Of a stretch of 64,000 bases of DNA, positions 36,939-47,588 are shown one piece after another; within the stretch, counting starts at the first letter, position 1; each line of letters starts with the position of its first letter. The stretch covers positions 56,567,512 through 56,631,511 of the forward strand of contig CM055099.1 in NCBI GenBank assembly GCA_029204225.1, read 5' to 3'. Under the pieces are notes generated by a model. It searched no databases and was not told the origin of the DNA. It saw only the letters and a program-made list of their open reading frames with translations. The DNA is from Diphasiastrum complanatum (lineage: Eukaryota; Streptophyta; Lycopodiopsida; Lycopodiales; Lycopodiaceae). A program made the position numbers and the translations under genes.

Positions 36939-39671
36939 CACTTTGCCTCAGAATGCTACTTGAAGAAGAATCAACAAGTCAAAGGAGATCAAGGGAACAT
37001 TGCTCAAGAGGAAGAAGATGAGGATGCATTCAACACATCCTTAATGGTTGCATCTACACCAACTTCAAGTCAAGACACATGGTGGATAGATAGTGGGGCT
37101 AGTTCTCACGTGTCCTTTAACAAGCATTATTTTTCTACTCTTCTATCTTGTAATGACTCTAAGAAGTCAATATACACTGCTAGTGATCAAGCATGCAAGA
37201 TAGATGGCATAGGATCTATACCTCTTTGCTTAGGCACATCTAAAAGGATAGATCTAGATAATGTTTTGTATGTTCCTACCATTTCAAGAAACTTGCTTAT
37301 TGTAGGACAATTAATGGACAATGGACTAGATGTACATTTCAAGAATGGAGTTTGTTCCATCTTGAAAAATGATAAGTGCATAGCTAGTGGCATTAAGCAA
37401 GGTAGACTTTTCAAGTTGGATGCTAATGTTGCAAGTGAAAGTGTGAACTTGGCTAGGGAGGAGCTAAGTCAAGTGGAGCTTTGGCATAAGAGATTAGGCC
37501 ATCCTAATCTTCAATCTATGGAGTCAATGGCAAGCAAGGAACTAGCTCTCGGCGTACCAAGAGGTTTCAAGAAGTGTGGAAAGATGTGTGAGGCATGTGG
37601 CCTTGCAAAGTCACACAAGTCTTCTTACAAGAGATCTTCAACAAGATCTCTCTCTCCCTTGGATCTCATACATTCTGATGTACATAGTTATTCACATGCA
37701 AGTAATGGAGGTGCCTTGATGTATGTAACTTTTATAGATGATTGTACTAAATTCACATGGATTGAGTTACTATCAAAGAAAAGTCTTGTTTATGAAGCTT
37801 TCATTAAGTTCAAGTCTCTAGTAGAGAAACAACTTAGTACTTCTATCAAAGCACTAAGATGTGATAATGGAGGAGAGTACACCTCCAATAAAATGAAAGA
37901 CTTTTGTGAGATCAATGGTATTAAGTTACAATACACTTGTTCCTACACCCCTCAACAAAATGGGGTGGCCGAGAGAAAAAATAGGAGTCTATGTGAGTGT
38001 GCAAAGTCCTTGAGGCTTGATGCATCACTTTCCATCTCATTTTGGGGAGAAGCCATAACATGTGCTAATAAGGCCAAGCCCTCAAGGCTTACCTATGTGG
38101 ACAAGGGAAAGCAAAAGGAAGGCTCTACATCTTCTACCTCTTACTCTTTTTTAGCTACATTGCTTGAAGAACCATCATCTTTTGAAGAAGCATATAAATC
38201 TAAAGTTTGGAGAGATGCAATGCAAGTAGAGTATGATGCATTAGAAGAGGATCATACTTGGAATCTTGTAAATCTTCCAAGAGGAAAGAAACCACTTGCA
38301 TGTAAGTGGATTTATATAATTAAGTACAATCAAGATGGATCTATTAGTAAGTACAAAGCTAGGCTTGTTGCTAAGGGATTTCTTCAAATAAAAGGATTGG
38401 ATTATGAAGAAACATTTGCACCTGTAGCTAAGCTTGTAACTATTAGATTAATCATTTCCATTGCTACTTTGTTCAAATGGGATCTCTACCAAATGGATGT
38501 GACAAATGCCTTCTTGAATGGCTTCTTAGAAGAGGAAATCTAAATGATGCAACGCGAGGGCTTCATCAAGGTTGGTGAGGAGCAAAAGGTGTGCTACTTA
38601 AGGAAGAGCCTATATGGCTTGAAGCAAGCACCTAGAGCTTGGTACTCTAGGTTGCATGATTTTCTCTATTCCCTTGGCTTTGTACTAAGTGCTTATGAAC
38701 CTTCTTTATATTTCAAATGTAATGAAGGAAAGATCATCATTTTGGTTCTTTATGTTGATGACATCATTATGACAGGAAATGATGATGATGGCATAGGCAA
38801 AGTAAAAGTTGATTTATCTAGTGAGTTCAAGATGGTAGATCTAGGCTTCCTAAAGTTTATACTTGGGATAGAAGTGTCTAGAAGTAGCAATTGTACTTTC
38901 ATAAGTCAATCTAAGTATTCTACTTCCATTCTTGAAAGATTTGGTATGAAAGATTGTAAGGGGATTGACACCCCTATGGAGCATGTTGTGAAAGCAACTA
39001 ATGAAGGTGATGAAACATCCTTTGAGGACATCACCCTCTTTAGGAAGCTTATAGGCTCTCTGATCTATTTAACCATCACTAGACCTGACTTAAGTTTTTG
39101 TGTAAGCAAGTTGAGTCAAAGTATGCAAGCTCCTTTAGTTCATCATTGGAAAAGTGCCAAGAGAGTACTTAGATATGTTTCTAGTACTAGATTTTTTGGC
39201 ATACTTTATGAAGGATGTAACTTGCACTTGAGAGCCTACTCGGATTCAGATTTTGCAGGTGACAAGATGGATAGGAAGTCCATTAGTGCATTTGCAACAT
39301 TTCTTTGTGGAGGAGTGATATCTTGGCTTTCCAAAAAGCAAGATACAATCTCACTATCTTCTTGTGAAGCCGAGTACAAGGCATTGACTTCAACAAACAA
39401 AGAGCTCCTATGGCTAAGAAGACTCTTGATGGAACTACATGTGCTAGAGGCCGAGGAGATCCCTTACATATTTTGTGACAATCAAGCTTCTCAACAAATT
39501 GCTTCAAATCCTATCTTCCATGCTAGAACAAAGCATATTGAGATAGCTCACCACTTTGTGAGTGAGAAGGTACAATCCAAGGAAGTGCAACTACATCATG
39601 TACCATCATCCGAATGCATAGCTGATATCTTAACCAAATCATTTGTTCAAATATCCATTTTTTTAAGTTAA
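36939..39671 (+). pseudogene. Copia Pol: protease, integrase, RT, RNase H
   Basis: Same frame as Gag. Protease WWIDSGASSHVSF (about 37081-37119). Integrase HHCC at LWHKRLGHPN (about 37480) and CEACGLAKSH (about 37590). Core acidic residues in IHSDVHSY, RCDNGGEYT and NGVAERKNR (about 37670-37980). The integrase C-terminus is deleted: GEAITCANK (38068) jumps to AKPSRLTY. RT has YEETFAPVAKL, QMDVTNAFLNG, a TAA at 38541-38543 where the older copy has Tyr (TAC), SLYGLKQAPRAWY and an intact YVDD (about 38752). RNase H has SDSDFAGD, SSCEAEYKAL and FCDNQAS. The C-terminus is frameshifted (TKSFVQISIFLS). Not able to make a full Pol. Confidence 0.9.
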
Positions 39672-39734
39672 GATATGCTCTTGGAATTGTACATAGATGT
39701 ACACTAGATTTGCCAAGTTAGAAGTGAGGAGGAG

Positions 39735-40647
39735 TGTTGAAAATTGTCACTTCTCACTTGACATTGGTTCATGTAAATATTGATCAAACATTAGAATATG
39801 TTGATGATCTGATTTCATACGTGTGGAGCCTGTTCCCACGTGTGAAAGGATGTACTTTTCATGTTTGTATATATCCAAATTGATTTTGTATCATTCTAGT
39901 TAGTGTGAACATGAAATGACTAGTTTTTAGTCAAGTTGACTAGTCACCTACAAATTAGCTTTTCCTTGCATGTGCATGAGTAAATGCTCCCACATGGCAA
40001 GTGGATGTTCACAAGTGTGTATAGAGTACTAGAAGATAAGAGTTGACCATTTTCCTTAGATCCTATTTTGTAGGGAATATTCCTATATTCTAGGAGACTA
40101 GCTTTTTGGATTTTGGTCATATTCTAGAAGGTCAACTATTGGATAAGGATCAAGGATGGATCAAATGGATAGATCTGAGTGATGTGGCACTCTTCACATG
40201 TGTGAAGGCCTGCTGGACTGTACCAGACTCATGGATGTACTTGATCCATAAAAGGATCATCATTTTGCTAAGAAGATTGATGAGACTTTTGCACTCTACA
40301 CTTTTGTGAGATTTCTAGTCATTTGTCTTGTGATTTTTATATATGATTGCTATCTAGTATTATTGTACTTGTTGTTTTAGGTGCAGGCCGTACAGTGGAC
40401 AGTACTCCACACGTGTGAGGCCGCTCTCACTAAAAAATGATGTCTTGATCCGTTGCTCTTGCTTAAATCCAAGTGTAGTGAATCTAGGTCAAGATCTAAT
40501 GTGTAAAACTTGATAGATTCATTGATTAAGCAACCAATAACTCTCTATGATTGTAAACTTGAAGATTCAGACTGTATCCTATTCGATAAGCAAGATCCAA
40601 TCACTTTGGAACAATCATTATTGTCCTAAAAACTGTAAAATTTATCA
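39735..40647 (+). repeat. 3' LTR of younger copia (913 bp)
   Basis: TGTTGAAAATTGTC...TTTATCA. Compared with 34728-35569 it has a ~57-bp insert near 40560-40612 and ~21 bases that the 5' LTR lacks (near 40080). Three of the four CACACGTGTG palindromes are mutated here. Confidence 0.88.
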
Positions 40648-41107
40648 AAAATGACTTGGAGGCTGTGTATGTATGGTTTCACACGTGTGAACCGTACAAC
40701 AACTTTCACTTCAAGTTACTTTGTGTTTGTTGGTCCCAAAATCACAATACTTGTTCATTTTTTGTGCTTTTTGAAGCATAGTATTGGTCTTGATTCATTC
40801 TAGCTAATGCCTATGACCAAATAGTGTGTTGGATCATTGAAGCATTTGTTTTTAGAGTCTAAGATCAGATCTTGGAGGCTGATTTGTTTAGATCCTTAGT
40901 TGAAGTGAAATCTCTAAGAAAAGTATAAAGCAATTTTTTTTATGAGAGTGAAGGCTAGGAATTTTTGGCAAGATCTTTGTGTATCATTCAAGCTTGTGTG
41001 CTAGTTTGATAGAGACAAGCCTATAGGCATTCTACTAAGCTTTAGGCCTTTCATAGATCTTTTAAAATTCAAAAATCTTTGTGATTTTAAAAAGCATTCA
41101 TTCTAAA

Positions 41108-41881
41108 ATGTCATCCATGGGTGGATATTTGATGGAATCAAGTGAGAGACTCGCTTCTAAAAATTATTCCATTTGGAAAGTGAGAATGGAATCACTCTTA
41201 GTGATCCATGATCTATATGACATAGTTCAAGGAGTAGAGGAAGAGCCTCAAACTCCCCAAGAACAAGCCAAATACAAGAAGAGAGCAAGATTAGCTCTAC
41301 ATTGCGTAAAGTTAAATGTATGCAATGACCTCTTGAAAGATGTGTCTTCTTGTACCTCATCCAAAGAGGCTTGGGATTTATTAAAGAGCATTTATGAATC
41401 CAACAATACTTCAAGAATCCTCATGCTAAGAAATCAAGTTTTCCAAAGCATGAAAGGAAGTGGAGAGAGTGGACAAGAGTATGTCCTTAGGATCAAATCT
41501 CTTAACAAGGAGTTAAGTGCAATAGGAGAGAAGATCCAAGATCAAGAGCTAGTACTAATCATCTTGAATGGTCTAGGTGATGAGTTCACCAACTTAGTCC
41601 AATCATTTGCCATTCAAGACACTCTTACATCCAGTGAAAAGTTACATAATGTTCTTGGGTCCGAGGAGAGTAGGCTTCTACACCTGAAGACAAGAATGGA
41701 TAGCATGTCACTTAATGGAGGAGAGGAGAAAGCTAACTTTACATCTAAAGGCAAGAAGAAGAAACTTCCATTCAAGAAAAATCAAGGCAAGGAGGCCAAT
41801 ATGAAGAATGGAGGATCTACCTCCAAAGGCAAGGTGAAGAACAAGGCAAAACTAAAGTGTTTCTTTTGTGGAAAGAAGTGA
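41108..41881 (+). CDS. Copia Gag of older copy, closed by UGA at the same knuckle codon
   Basis: MSSMGGYLMESSERLAS at 41108 matches the younger copy's start; an in-frame ATG at 41081 also exists. It differs from the younger Gag by scattered substitutions only. The knuckle reads CFFCGKK, UGA (41879-41881), HFPSEC. The codon before the stop is AAG here and AAA in the younger copy; the following codon is CAC in both. Confidence 0.83.
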   Translation: MSSMGGYLMESSERLASKNYSIWKVRMESLLVIHDLYDIVQGVEEEPQTPQEQAKYKKRARLALHCVKLNVCNDLLKDVSSCTSSKEAWDLLKSIYESNNTSRILMLRNQVFQSMKGSGESGQEYVLRIKSLNKELSAIGEKIQDQELVLIILNGLGDEFTNLVQSFAIQDTLTSSEKLHNVLGSEESRLLHLKTRMDSMSLNGGEEKANFTSKGKKKKLPFKKNQGKEANMKNGGSTSKGKVKNKAKLKCFFCGKK

Positions 41882-42754
41882 CACTTTCCCTCGGAATGCT
41901 ACTTGCAGAAGAATCAACAAGCCAAAGGAGATCAAGGGAACATTACCCAAGAGGAAGAAGAAGAGGATGGATTCAACACATCCTTAATGGTTGCATCTAC
42001 ACCAACTTCAAGTCAAGACACATGGTGGATAGATAGTGGGGCTAGTTCCCACGTGTCCTTTAACAAGCATTATTTTTCTACTCTTCTATCTTGTAATGAC
42101 TCTAAGAAGTCAATATACACTGCTAGTGATCAAGCATGCAAGATAGATGGCATAGGATCTATACCTCTTTGCTTAGGCACATCTAAAAGGATAGATCTAG
42201 ATAATGTTTTGTATGTTCCTAACATTTCAAGAAACTTGCTTAGTGTAGGACAATTAATGGACAATGCACTAGATATACATTTGAAGAATGGAGTTTGTTC
42301 CATCTTGAAAAATGATAAGTGTATAGCTAGTGGCATTAAGCAAGATAGACTTTCCAAGTTGGATGCTAATGTTGCAAGTGAAAGTGTGAACTTGGCTAGG
42401 GAGGAGCTAAATCAAGTGGAGCTTTGGCATAAGATTGATGCATCACTTCCCATCTCATTTTGGGGAGAAGCTATAACATGTGCTAATTATTTGTGTAATA
42501 GACTTCCTAGTAGTGCTATAGATGGGATCTCACCTTATCAAGCCTTATTTGATAAGAAACCCAATGTAAAAGATTTTAAGATCTTTGGATGTATTTGTTA
42601 TATTCACATCCCTTTGGAGACTATAAGGAAAGCAGACGCTACCTCCTTCAAAAGGATCTTTGTTGGCTATGGAGAAAATAACAAGGGATATAGGATATAT
42701 GATCCTATATCCAAGAAAGTAAAGGTAAGCAAGGATGTACTTTTTGTTGAATTT

Positions 42755-43545
42755 CACACGTGTGGACTGTCCACAACATGTACTTGTGATCTCCTGAGGT
42801 GTGTAGATGCACCAAGATCAGGACTAGATTGAGATTCAAGATCTATCTTTGATTCTATGGCAAAAACACACTACTACATGCATTCAATCACTTCCAACTC
42901 TCACTCACACGTGTGAGAAGTGTTCCAAAAGTATTCTAAGTAAAAACAAGTTGCTCTCCTCGGGTACAGAGAGAAAAACCATCATGAGCTCTCGGGTAGA
43001 GAGAGAGAAAGCTAGAAATTCAATGACACTCAAAATCCACTCAATCTCAAAATCAATTAGATCCAAATGAGGAGTACAATGATACTAGTAGATCCACGAG
43101 CCACCACTATGTTTAACTATGATTGGATCACACTTTTTCACCTCTTAATTCTATTGGACCATTGATCCATGCACCTCTTAATTCTATTGGACTATATTTA
43201 AGTACACCTCAAATTCCTATTGGACCACACATGGTTCCACCTCTAAGTCCTATTGGAACTCTTAAACTTCATCAAACAAAAGCATTACACTTGTCTACAC
43301 TCTAATTGGCACAAGTTTGGCCTCCTACTCTATTTTGGCTCAATAGTGGCATTACAAGTGGAAATGGATAATTTGCCATCTATGCCAAATTTGACCCTAT
43401 CAACATCCTACACCTAGATGCTTGACTATGAAATTCTATGATACCCCTATATCAAACATTTTGATTTACTTTACAATTCTCCACACGTGGCAACATCCTC
43501 CACACATGTGAGATTCACTTACAAACTTCTATCATAAAAAATATC
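42755..43545 (-). repeat. LTR-like insertion inside the older copia Pol
   Basis: Non-coding insert with resemblance to the LTR at 47708-48413 (same orientation): a CACGTGTG start, GAGGTGT, then CTCGGGTAGAGAGAG and CAAAATC blocks in the same order. It contains a 33-bp tandem repeat at 43139-43270. The exact ends are unclear. Confidence 0.55.
43139..43270 (+). repeat. 33-bp tandem repeat, 4 copies
   Basis: CACCTCTTAATTCTATTGGAC and variants at 43139, 43172, 43205 and 43237. The period is a multiple of three and one frame reads PLNSIGP / PQIPIGP / PLSPIGT, so it may be a relic of a coding repeat. Confidence 0.75.
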
Positions 43546-45407
43546 AAGTTGGATTTTTGCCAATTTCTCACACTTTTTGATGAGTCACAATTTGCTAAGA
43601 GCTTTTCAAATGGATCTAACCCATTGTGCATTGAAGATCTTGACAAATCCAAAGAGGATCTTGACAAACCCGAGGAGGATCATGACAAACCTGAGGATGG
43701 AGATATGGATCTGAGTCAAAAGGGGTCGAGAAGATCATCAAGGAACAAGGCCGAGCCCTCAAGGCTCACCTATGTGGACAAGGGAAAGCAAAAGGAAGAC
43801 TCTACACCTTCTACCTCTTACTCCTTCTTAGCTACATTGCTTGAAGAACCATCATCTTTTGAAGAATCATATAAATCTAAAGTTTGGAGAGATGCAATGC
43901 AAGTAGAGTATGATGCATTAGAAGAAAATCATACCTGGAATCTTGTAAATCTTCCAAGAGAGAAGAAACTACTTGCATGTAAGTGGATTTATAGAATAAA
44001 GTACAATCAAGATGGATCTATTAGTAAGTACAAAGCTAGGCTTGTTGCTAAGGGATTTCTTCAAATAAAAGCATTGGATTATGAAGAAACATTTGCAACT
44101 GTAGCTAAGCTTGTAACTATTAGATTAATCATTTGCATTGCTACTTTGTTCAAGTGGGATCTCTACCAAATGGATGTGACAAATGCCTTCTTGAATGGCT
44201 TCTCAGAAGAGGAAATCTACATGATGCAACCCGAGGGCTTCATCAAGGTTGGTGAGGAGCAAAAGGTGTGCTACTTAAGGAAGAGCCTATATGGCTTGAA
44301 GCAAGCACCTAGAGCTTGGTACTCTAGGTTGCATGATTTTCTCTATTCCCTTGGCTTTGTACTAAGTGCTATGAACCTTCTTTATATTTCAAATGTAATG
44401 AAGGAAAGATCATCATTTTGGTTCTTTATGTTGATGGCATCATTATGATAGGAAATGATGATGATGGCATAGGCAAAGTAAAAGTTGATTTATCTAGTGA
44501 GTTCAAGATGGTAGATCTAGGCTTCCTAAAGTTTATACTTGGGATAGAAGTGTCTAGAAGTAGCAATTGTACTTTCATAAGTCAATCTAAGTATGCTACT
44601 TCCATTCTTGAAAGATTTGGTATGAAAGATTGTAAGGGGATTGACACCCCTATGGAGCATGTTGTGAAAGCAACTAATGAAGGTGATGAAGCATCCTTTG
44701 AGGACATCACCCTCTTTAGGAAGCTTATAGGCTCTCTAATCTATTTGACCATAACTAGACCTGACTTAAGTTTTTGTGTAAGCAAATTGAGTCAAAGTAT
44801 GCAAGCTCCTTTAGTTCATCATTGGAAAAGTGCCAAGAGAGTACTTAGATATGTTTCTAGTACTAGATTTTTTAGCATACTTTATGAAGGATCTAACTTG
44901 CACTTGAGAGCCTACTTGGATTCAGATTTTGCAGGTGACAAGATGGATAGGAAGTCCATTAGTGCATTTGCAACATTTCTTTGTGGAGGAGTGATATCTT
45001 GGCTTTCCAAAAAGCAAGATGCAATCTCACTATCTTCTTGTGAAGCCGAGTACAAGGCATTGACTTCAACAACCAAAGAGTTCTTATGGCTAAGAAGACT
45101 CTTGATGGAACTACATGTGCTAGAGGCCGAGGAGATCCCTTACATATTTTGTGACAATCAAGCTTCTCAACAAATTGCTTCAAATCCTATCTTCCATGTT
45201 AGAACAAAGCATATTGAGATAGCTCACCACTTTGTGAGGGAGAAGGTACAATCCAAGGAGGTGCAACTACATCATGTACCATCATCTGAATGCATAGCTG
45301 ATATCTTAACCAAGCCATTGTCCAAAGATCCATTTTTAAGTTAAGATATGCTCTTGGAATTGTAGATAGATGTACAATAGATTTGCCAAGTTAGAAGTGA
45401 GGAGGAG

Positions 45408-46253
45408 TGTTGAAATTGTCATTTCTCACTTGACATTGGTTTGTGTAAATATTGATCAAACATTAGAATAATGTGATGATCTGATTTCACACGTGTGGAG
45501 TCTATTCCCATGTGTGAAAGGATGTATCTTTCATGTTTGTATATATCCAAATTGATTTTGTATCATTCTAGTTAGTGTGAACATGATATGACTAGTTTTT
45601 AGTCAAGTTGACTAATCACCTACAAATTAGCTTTTCCTTGCATGTGCATGAGTAAATGCTCCCACATGGCAAGTGGATGTTCACACGTGTGTATAGAGTA
45701 CTAGAATATAAGAGTTGACCATTTTCCTTAGATCCTATTTTGTAGGAAATATTCCTATATTCTAGGAGACTAGCTTTTTGGATTTTAGTCATATTCTAGA
45801 AGGTCAACTATTGGAAAAGGAATGGATAGATCTGAGTGATGTGGCACTCTTCACACGTGTGAAGACCTGCTGGACTGTACCAGACTCATGGCTGTACTTG
45901 ATCCATAAAAGGATCATCATTTTGCTAAGAAGATTGATGGGACTTTTTCACTCTACACTTTTATGAGGTTTCTAGTCATTTGTCTTGTGATTTTTATGTA
46001 TGATTGCTATCTAGTATCATTGTACTTGTTGTTTCAGGTGCAGGCCATAATGTGGACAGTACTCCACACGTGTGAATCCTCCTCCACTAAAAAAGGATCT
46101 GTTGATCCATTGCTCTTGCTTAAATCCAAGTGTAGTGAATCTAGATCAAGATCTAATGTGTAGAACTTGATAGATTCATTGATTAGGCAAACAATAACTC
46201 TCTATGATTGTAAAGTACAATCATTATTGTCCTAAAAATTGTAAAATTTATCA
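45408..46253 (+). repeat. 3' LTR of older copia (846 bp)
   Basis: TGTTGAAATTGTC...TTTATCA, after the purine tract GAAGTGAGGAGGAG. Four perfect CACACGTGTG palindromes (near 45489, 45682, 45855 and 46066). Confidence 0.88.
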
Positions 46254-47184
46254 TTGAACGGAATAGGCCAGAATCACACAACAATTAGTCCTACTGGTGT
46301 GTAACATGAATAAGAACCTATGACCAATGTCGCAGACCCAAGTGCTAGAATCTCATGGGATTGCACAATCCTTTTGTACCCACTTTTTCTATTGAGAATC
46401 ACACAACAATTAGTCCTAATGGTGTGTAAAGTGAATGAGAACTATGACCTATGTTGGACCCAAGTGCTAGGATCTCTTGGGATATAGGAGCCATTTTTGG
46501 TAATTTCTACATTGTTGAGGGATCTCCAAGATTCCAACCCTAACTTAATAGGGATGAAAGATCCAACAAAATTAGCATTAGGGATATGTTTAGGGCTGCT
46601 CATACCTACTCAAACTCGTGATGGATCATGTATATATAGGTGATGATCTCTCACTAGAATCAATCAAGCAAACTCATGATTTTCCTCTTATATTGGTGCA
46701 ATTGCTCTCTATGTTCATAATTCTTTGGGTTTTTGTGATTTCTAATCATTATAGGATTGAATGCAGTTTGGTGTACAGTGCTCAGACTGTGGGAGGTCGT
46801 ACATTCAATGTCCATAGGATTGATTTGACAATGAAAAATCAGCATGCACCAGTAGAAAATAAGGATCTCTAAAACACATTGTTGAGAATAATGATTGTGA
46901 GTGCACTAGCAATGAATCGCCTACTCACAATCTTGAGATCATGATGGACAAAAATGTGCCCATTATCTTCTACTTCATCTTATTATAATATCTCCTAAAA
47001 CATGTTGCCTTGGTTTAAAAAAATTTGTACTTGTGAGAGCTACCTAATAAAGAACAATAAATCAGTGCTTTTAGGCTATATTTTCCATGGTAGAATTAAA
47101 AAAAATCATGAACCTGTTAGATCAAATGTCAAATTGAGATGATAAATTGTTGATAAAGCTAGCTCACATTATGGACCTGAGTCC
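46254..47184. other. Older repeat and non-coding DNA right of the nested copia
   Basis: Two direct copies of the AGAATCACACAACAATTAG block (46270 and 46395), also found left of the copia at 34052. The remainder is AT-rich with no supported gene. Confidence 0.5.
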
Positions 47185-47328
47185 TGTTAGAAATCCATAA
47201 ATCATAACATGAATAGACAGACTAGGATTCGAACCCAGGACCTCTTTCGTACTTGATGGGATGCTCTACCACTGAGCTATATGCCCTGTTTGATAGTTCT
47301 CTCTAGAGTGTGGGTTGATATTCCAACA
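47185..47328 (-). repeat. TRIM LTR, 3' copy
   Basis: 144 bp, preceded on its strand by the purine tract TTGAGGGGGGG. About 90% identical to the 5' copy, differing mostly in the tRNA-like part. Confidence 0.85.
47215..47286 (-). tRNA. tRNA-like sequence inside TRIM LTR (3' copy)
   Basis: 72 nt, same position in the other LTR. D arm GCTC-AGTGGTA-GAGC, A box TAGCTCAGTGG and B box GGTTCGAATCC are intact. The acceptor stem (GGGCATA) no longer pairs well and the anticodon loop (TCAAGTA) differs from the other copy, so only the promoter-like parts look conserved. Confidence 0.55.
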
Positions 47329-47432
47329 CCCCCCCTCAAGCCACACTTGGTTGGGGTCCTAGATGTCACCTGTCCCACAACTTGGGCCACCTAACCATGG
47401 CTTTGACACCATGAACTGTTAGGTCTAACTTG

Positions 47433-47444
47433 GCTCTGATACCA
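47433..47444 (-). promoter_or_regulatory. Primer-binding site, initiator tRNA-Met (TRIM)
   Basis: TGGTATCAGAGC on the minus strand immediately after the LTR end TCTAACA; continues CAAGTTAGACC. Confidence 0.85.
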
Positions 47445-47588
47445 TGTTAGAAATCCATAAATCATAATATGGATGGACAGACTAGGATTTGAACCCAAGA
47501 CCTCCCTCATACCGAATGGGATGCTCTGCCACTGAGCTATCCACCCTGTTTGATAGTTCTCTCTAGAGTGTGGGTTGATATTCCAACA
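47445..47588 (-). repeat. TRIM LTR, 5' copy
   Basis: 144 bp, flanked on both sides by TRIM internal domains: PBS on its 3' side, and the purine tract of the next unit on its 5' side. Confidence 0.85.
47475..47546 (-). tRNA. tRNA-like sequence inside TRIM LTR (5' copy)
   Basis: 72 nt. The acceptor arms GGGTGGA / TCTGTCC can pair at all 7 positions with G-U pairs. D arm GCTC-AGTGGCA-GAGC is perfect; T arm TTGGG-TTCAAAT-CCTAG pairs with wobbles. A box TAGCTCAGTGG and B box GGTTCAAATCC fit the Pol III consensus fully. The anticodon stem (TCCCA/TGAGG) has one mismatch; the loop TTCGGTA would give CGG (Pro), but I would not treat it as a working tRNA. Confidence 0.65.

Larger units (their letters stand above)
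34728..40647 (+). mobile_element. Younger Ty1/copia element nested in the leader of its own family
   Basis: 5' LTR 34728-35569, PBS 35570-35581, gag 36165-36938, pol 36960-39671, purine tract (39721-39734, GAAGTGAGGAGGAG), 3' LTR 39735-40647. It is flanked by AAAAC (34723-34727) and AAAAT (40648-40652), a 5-bp target duplication with one mismatch. Most domains are present, but integrase lacks its C-terminus and pol has a nonsense codon. Confidence 0.87.
41882..45344 (+). pseudogene. Copia Pol of older copy, disrupted
   Basis: Protease WWIDSGASSHVSF (about 42025). The pre-integrase LWHK (42424) jumps directly to IDASLPISFWGEA, so the HHCC finger and integrase core are deleted, while the integrase C-terminus (LFDKKPNVKDFKIFGC, GYGENNKGYRIYD) that the younger copy lacks is kept. 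An insert of roughly 790 bp (about 42755-43545) separates KVSKDVLFVE from FDESQFAKSF. RT resumes at about 43750 (PSRLTYVDKGKQKE, QMDVTNAFLNG). A 1-base deletion near 44370 shifts the frame, and the catalytic motif is YVDG, not YVDD (44427). RNase H (SDFAGD, CEAEYKAL, FCDNQ) is intact, ending ADILTKPLSKDPFLS. Confidence 0.88.
34284..46253 (+). mobile_element. Older Ty1/copia element (host of a nested insertion)
   Basis: 5'-truncated LTR (34284-34591), Met PBS (34592-34603) and leader to 34727. The second element occupies 34728-40647. The leader resumes at 40648 (GACTTGGAGGCTG at 40653), then gag (41108-41881), pol (41903-45344), a purine tract and the 3' LTR (45408-46253). The leader reads continuously if the inserted element and one AAAAC/AAAAT duplicate are removed. 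Confidence 0.85.
47185..47588 (-). mobile_element. TRIM (miniature LTR retroelement) with tRNA-like LTRs
   Basis: Read on the minus strand: 144-bp LTR (47588-47445), Met PBS, 116-bp internal domain (47444-47329), a G7 purine tract, then a second 144-bp LTR (47328-47185). The LTR ends are TGTTGGAATATC...TTTCTAACA (TG...CA). No coding capacity, 404 bp in all, so it is non-autonomous and depends on a partner's proteins (inference from the TRIM class). Half of each LTR is a 72-nt tRNA-like sequence. A further internal domain with PBS and purine tract lies directly upstream at 47707-47589. Confidence 0.85.

Noticed and set aside
34728-46253. Tandem copia array from unequal recombination
   Set aside because: The broken leader at 34727/40648 and the AAAAC/AAAAT duplication fit a nested insertion better.
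47215-47546. Two ordinary host tRNA genes
   Set aside because: Both lie at identical positions inside terminal repeats with TG...CA ends, PBS and purine tract, and their anticodon loops differ. They are better seen as part of the TRIM LTR.
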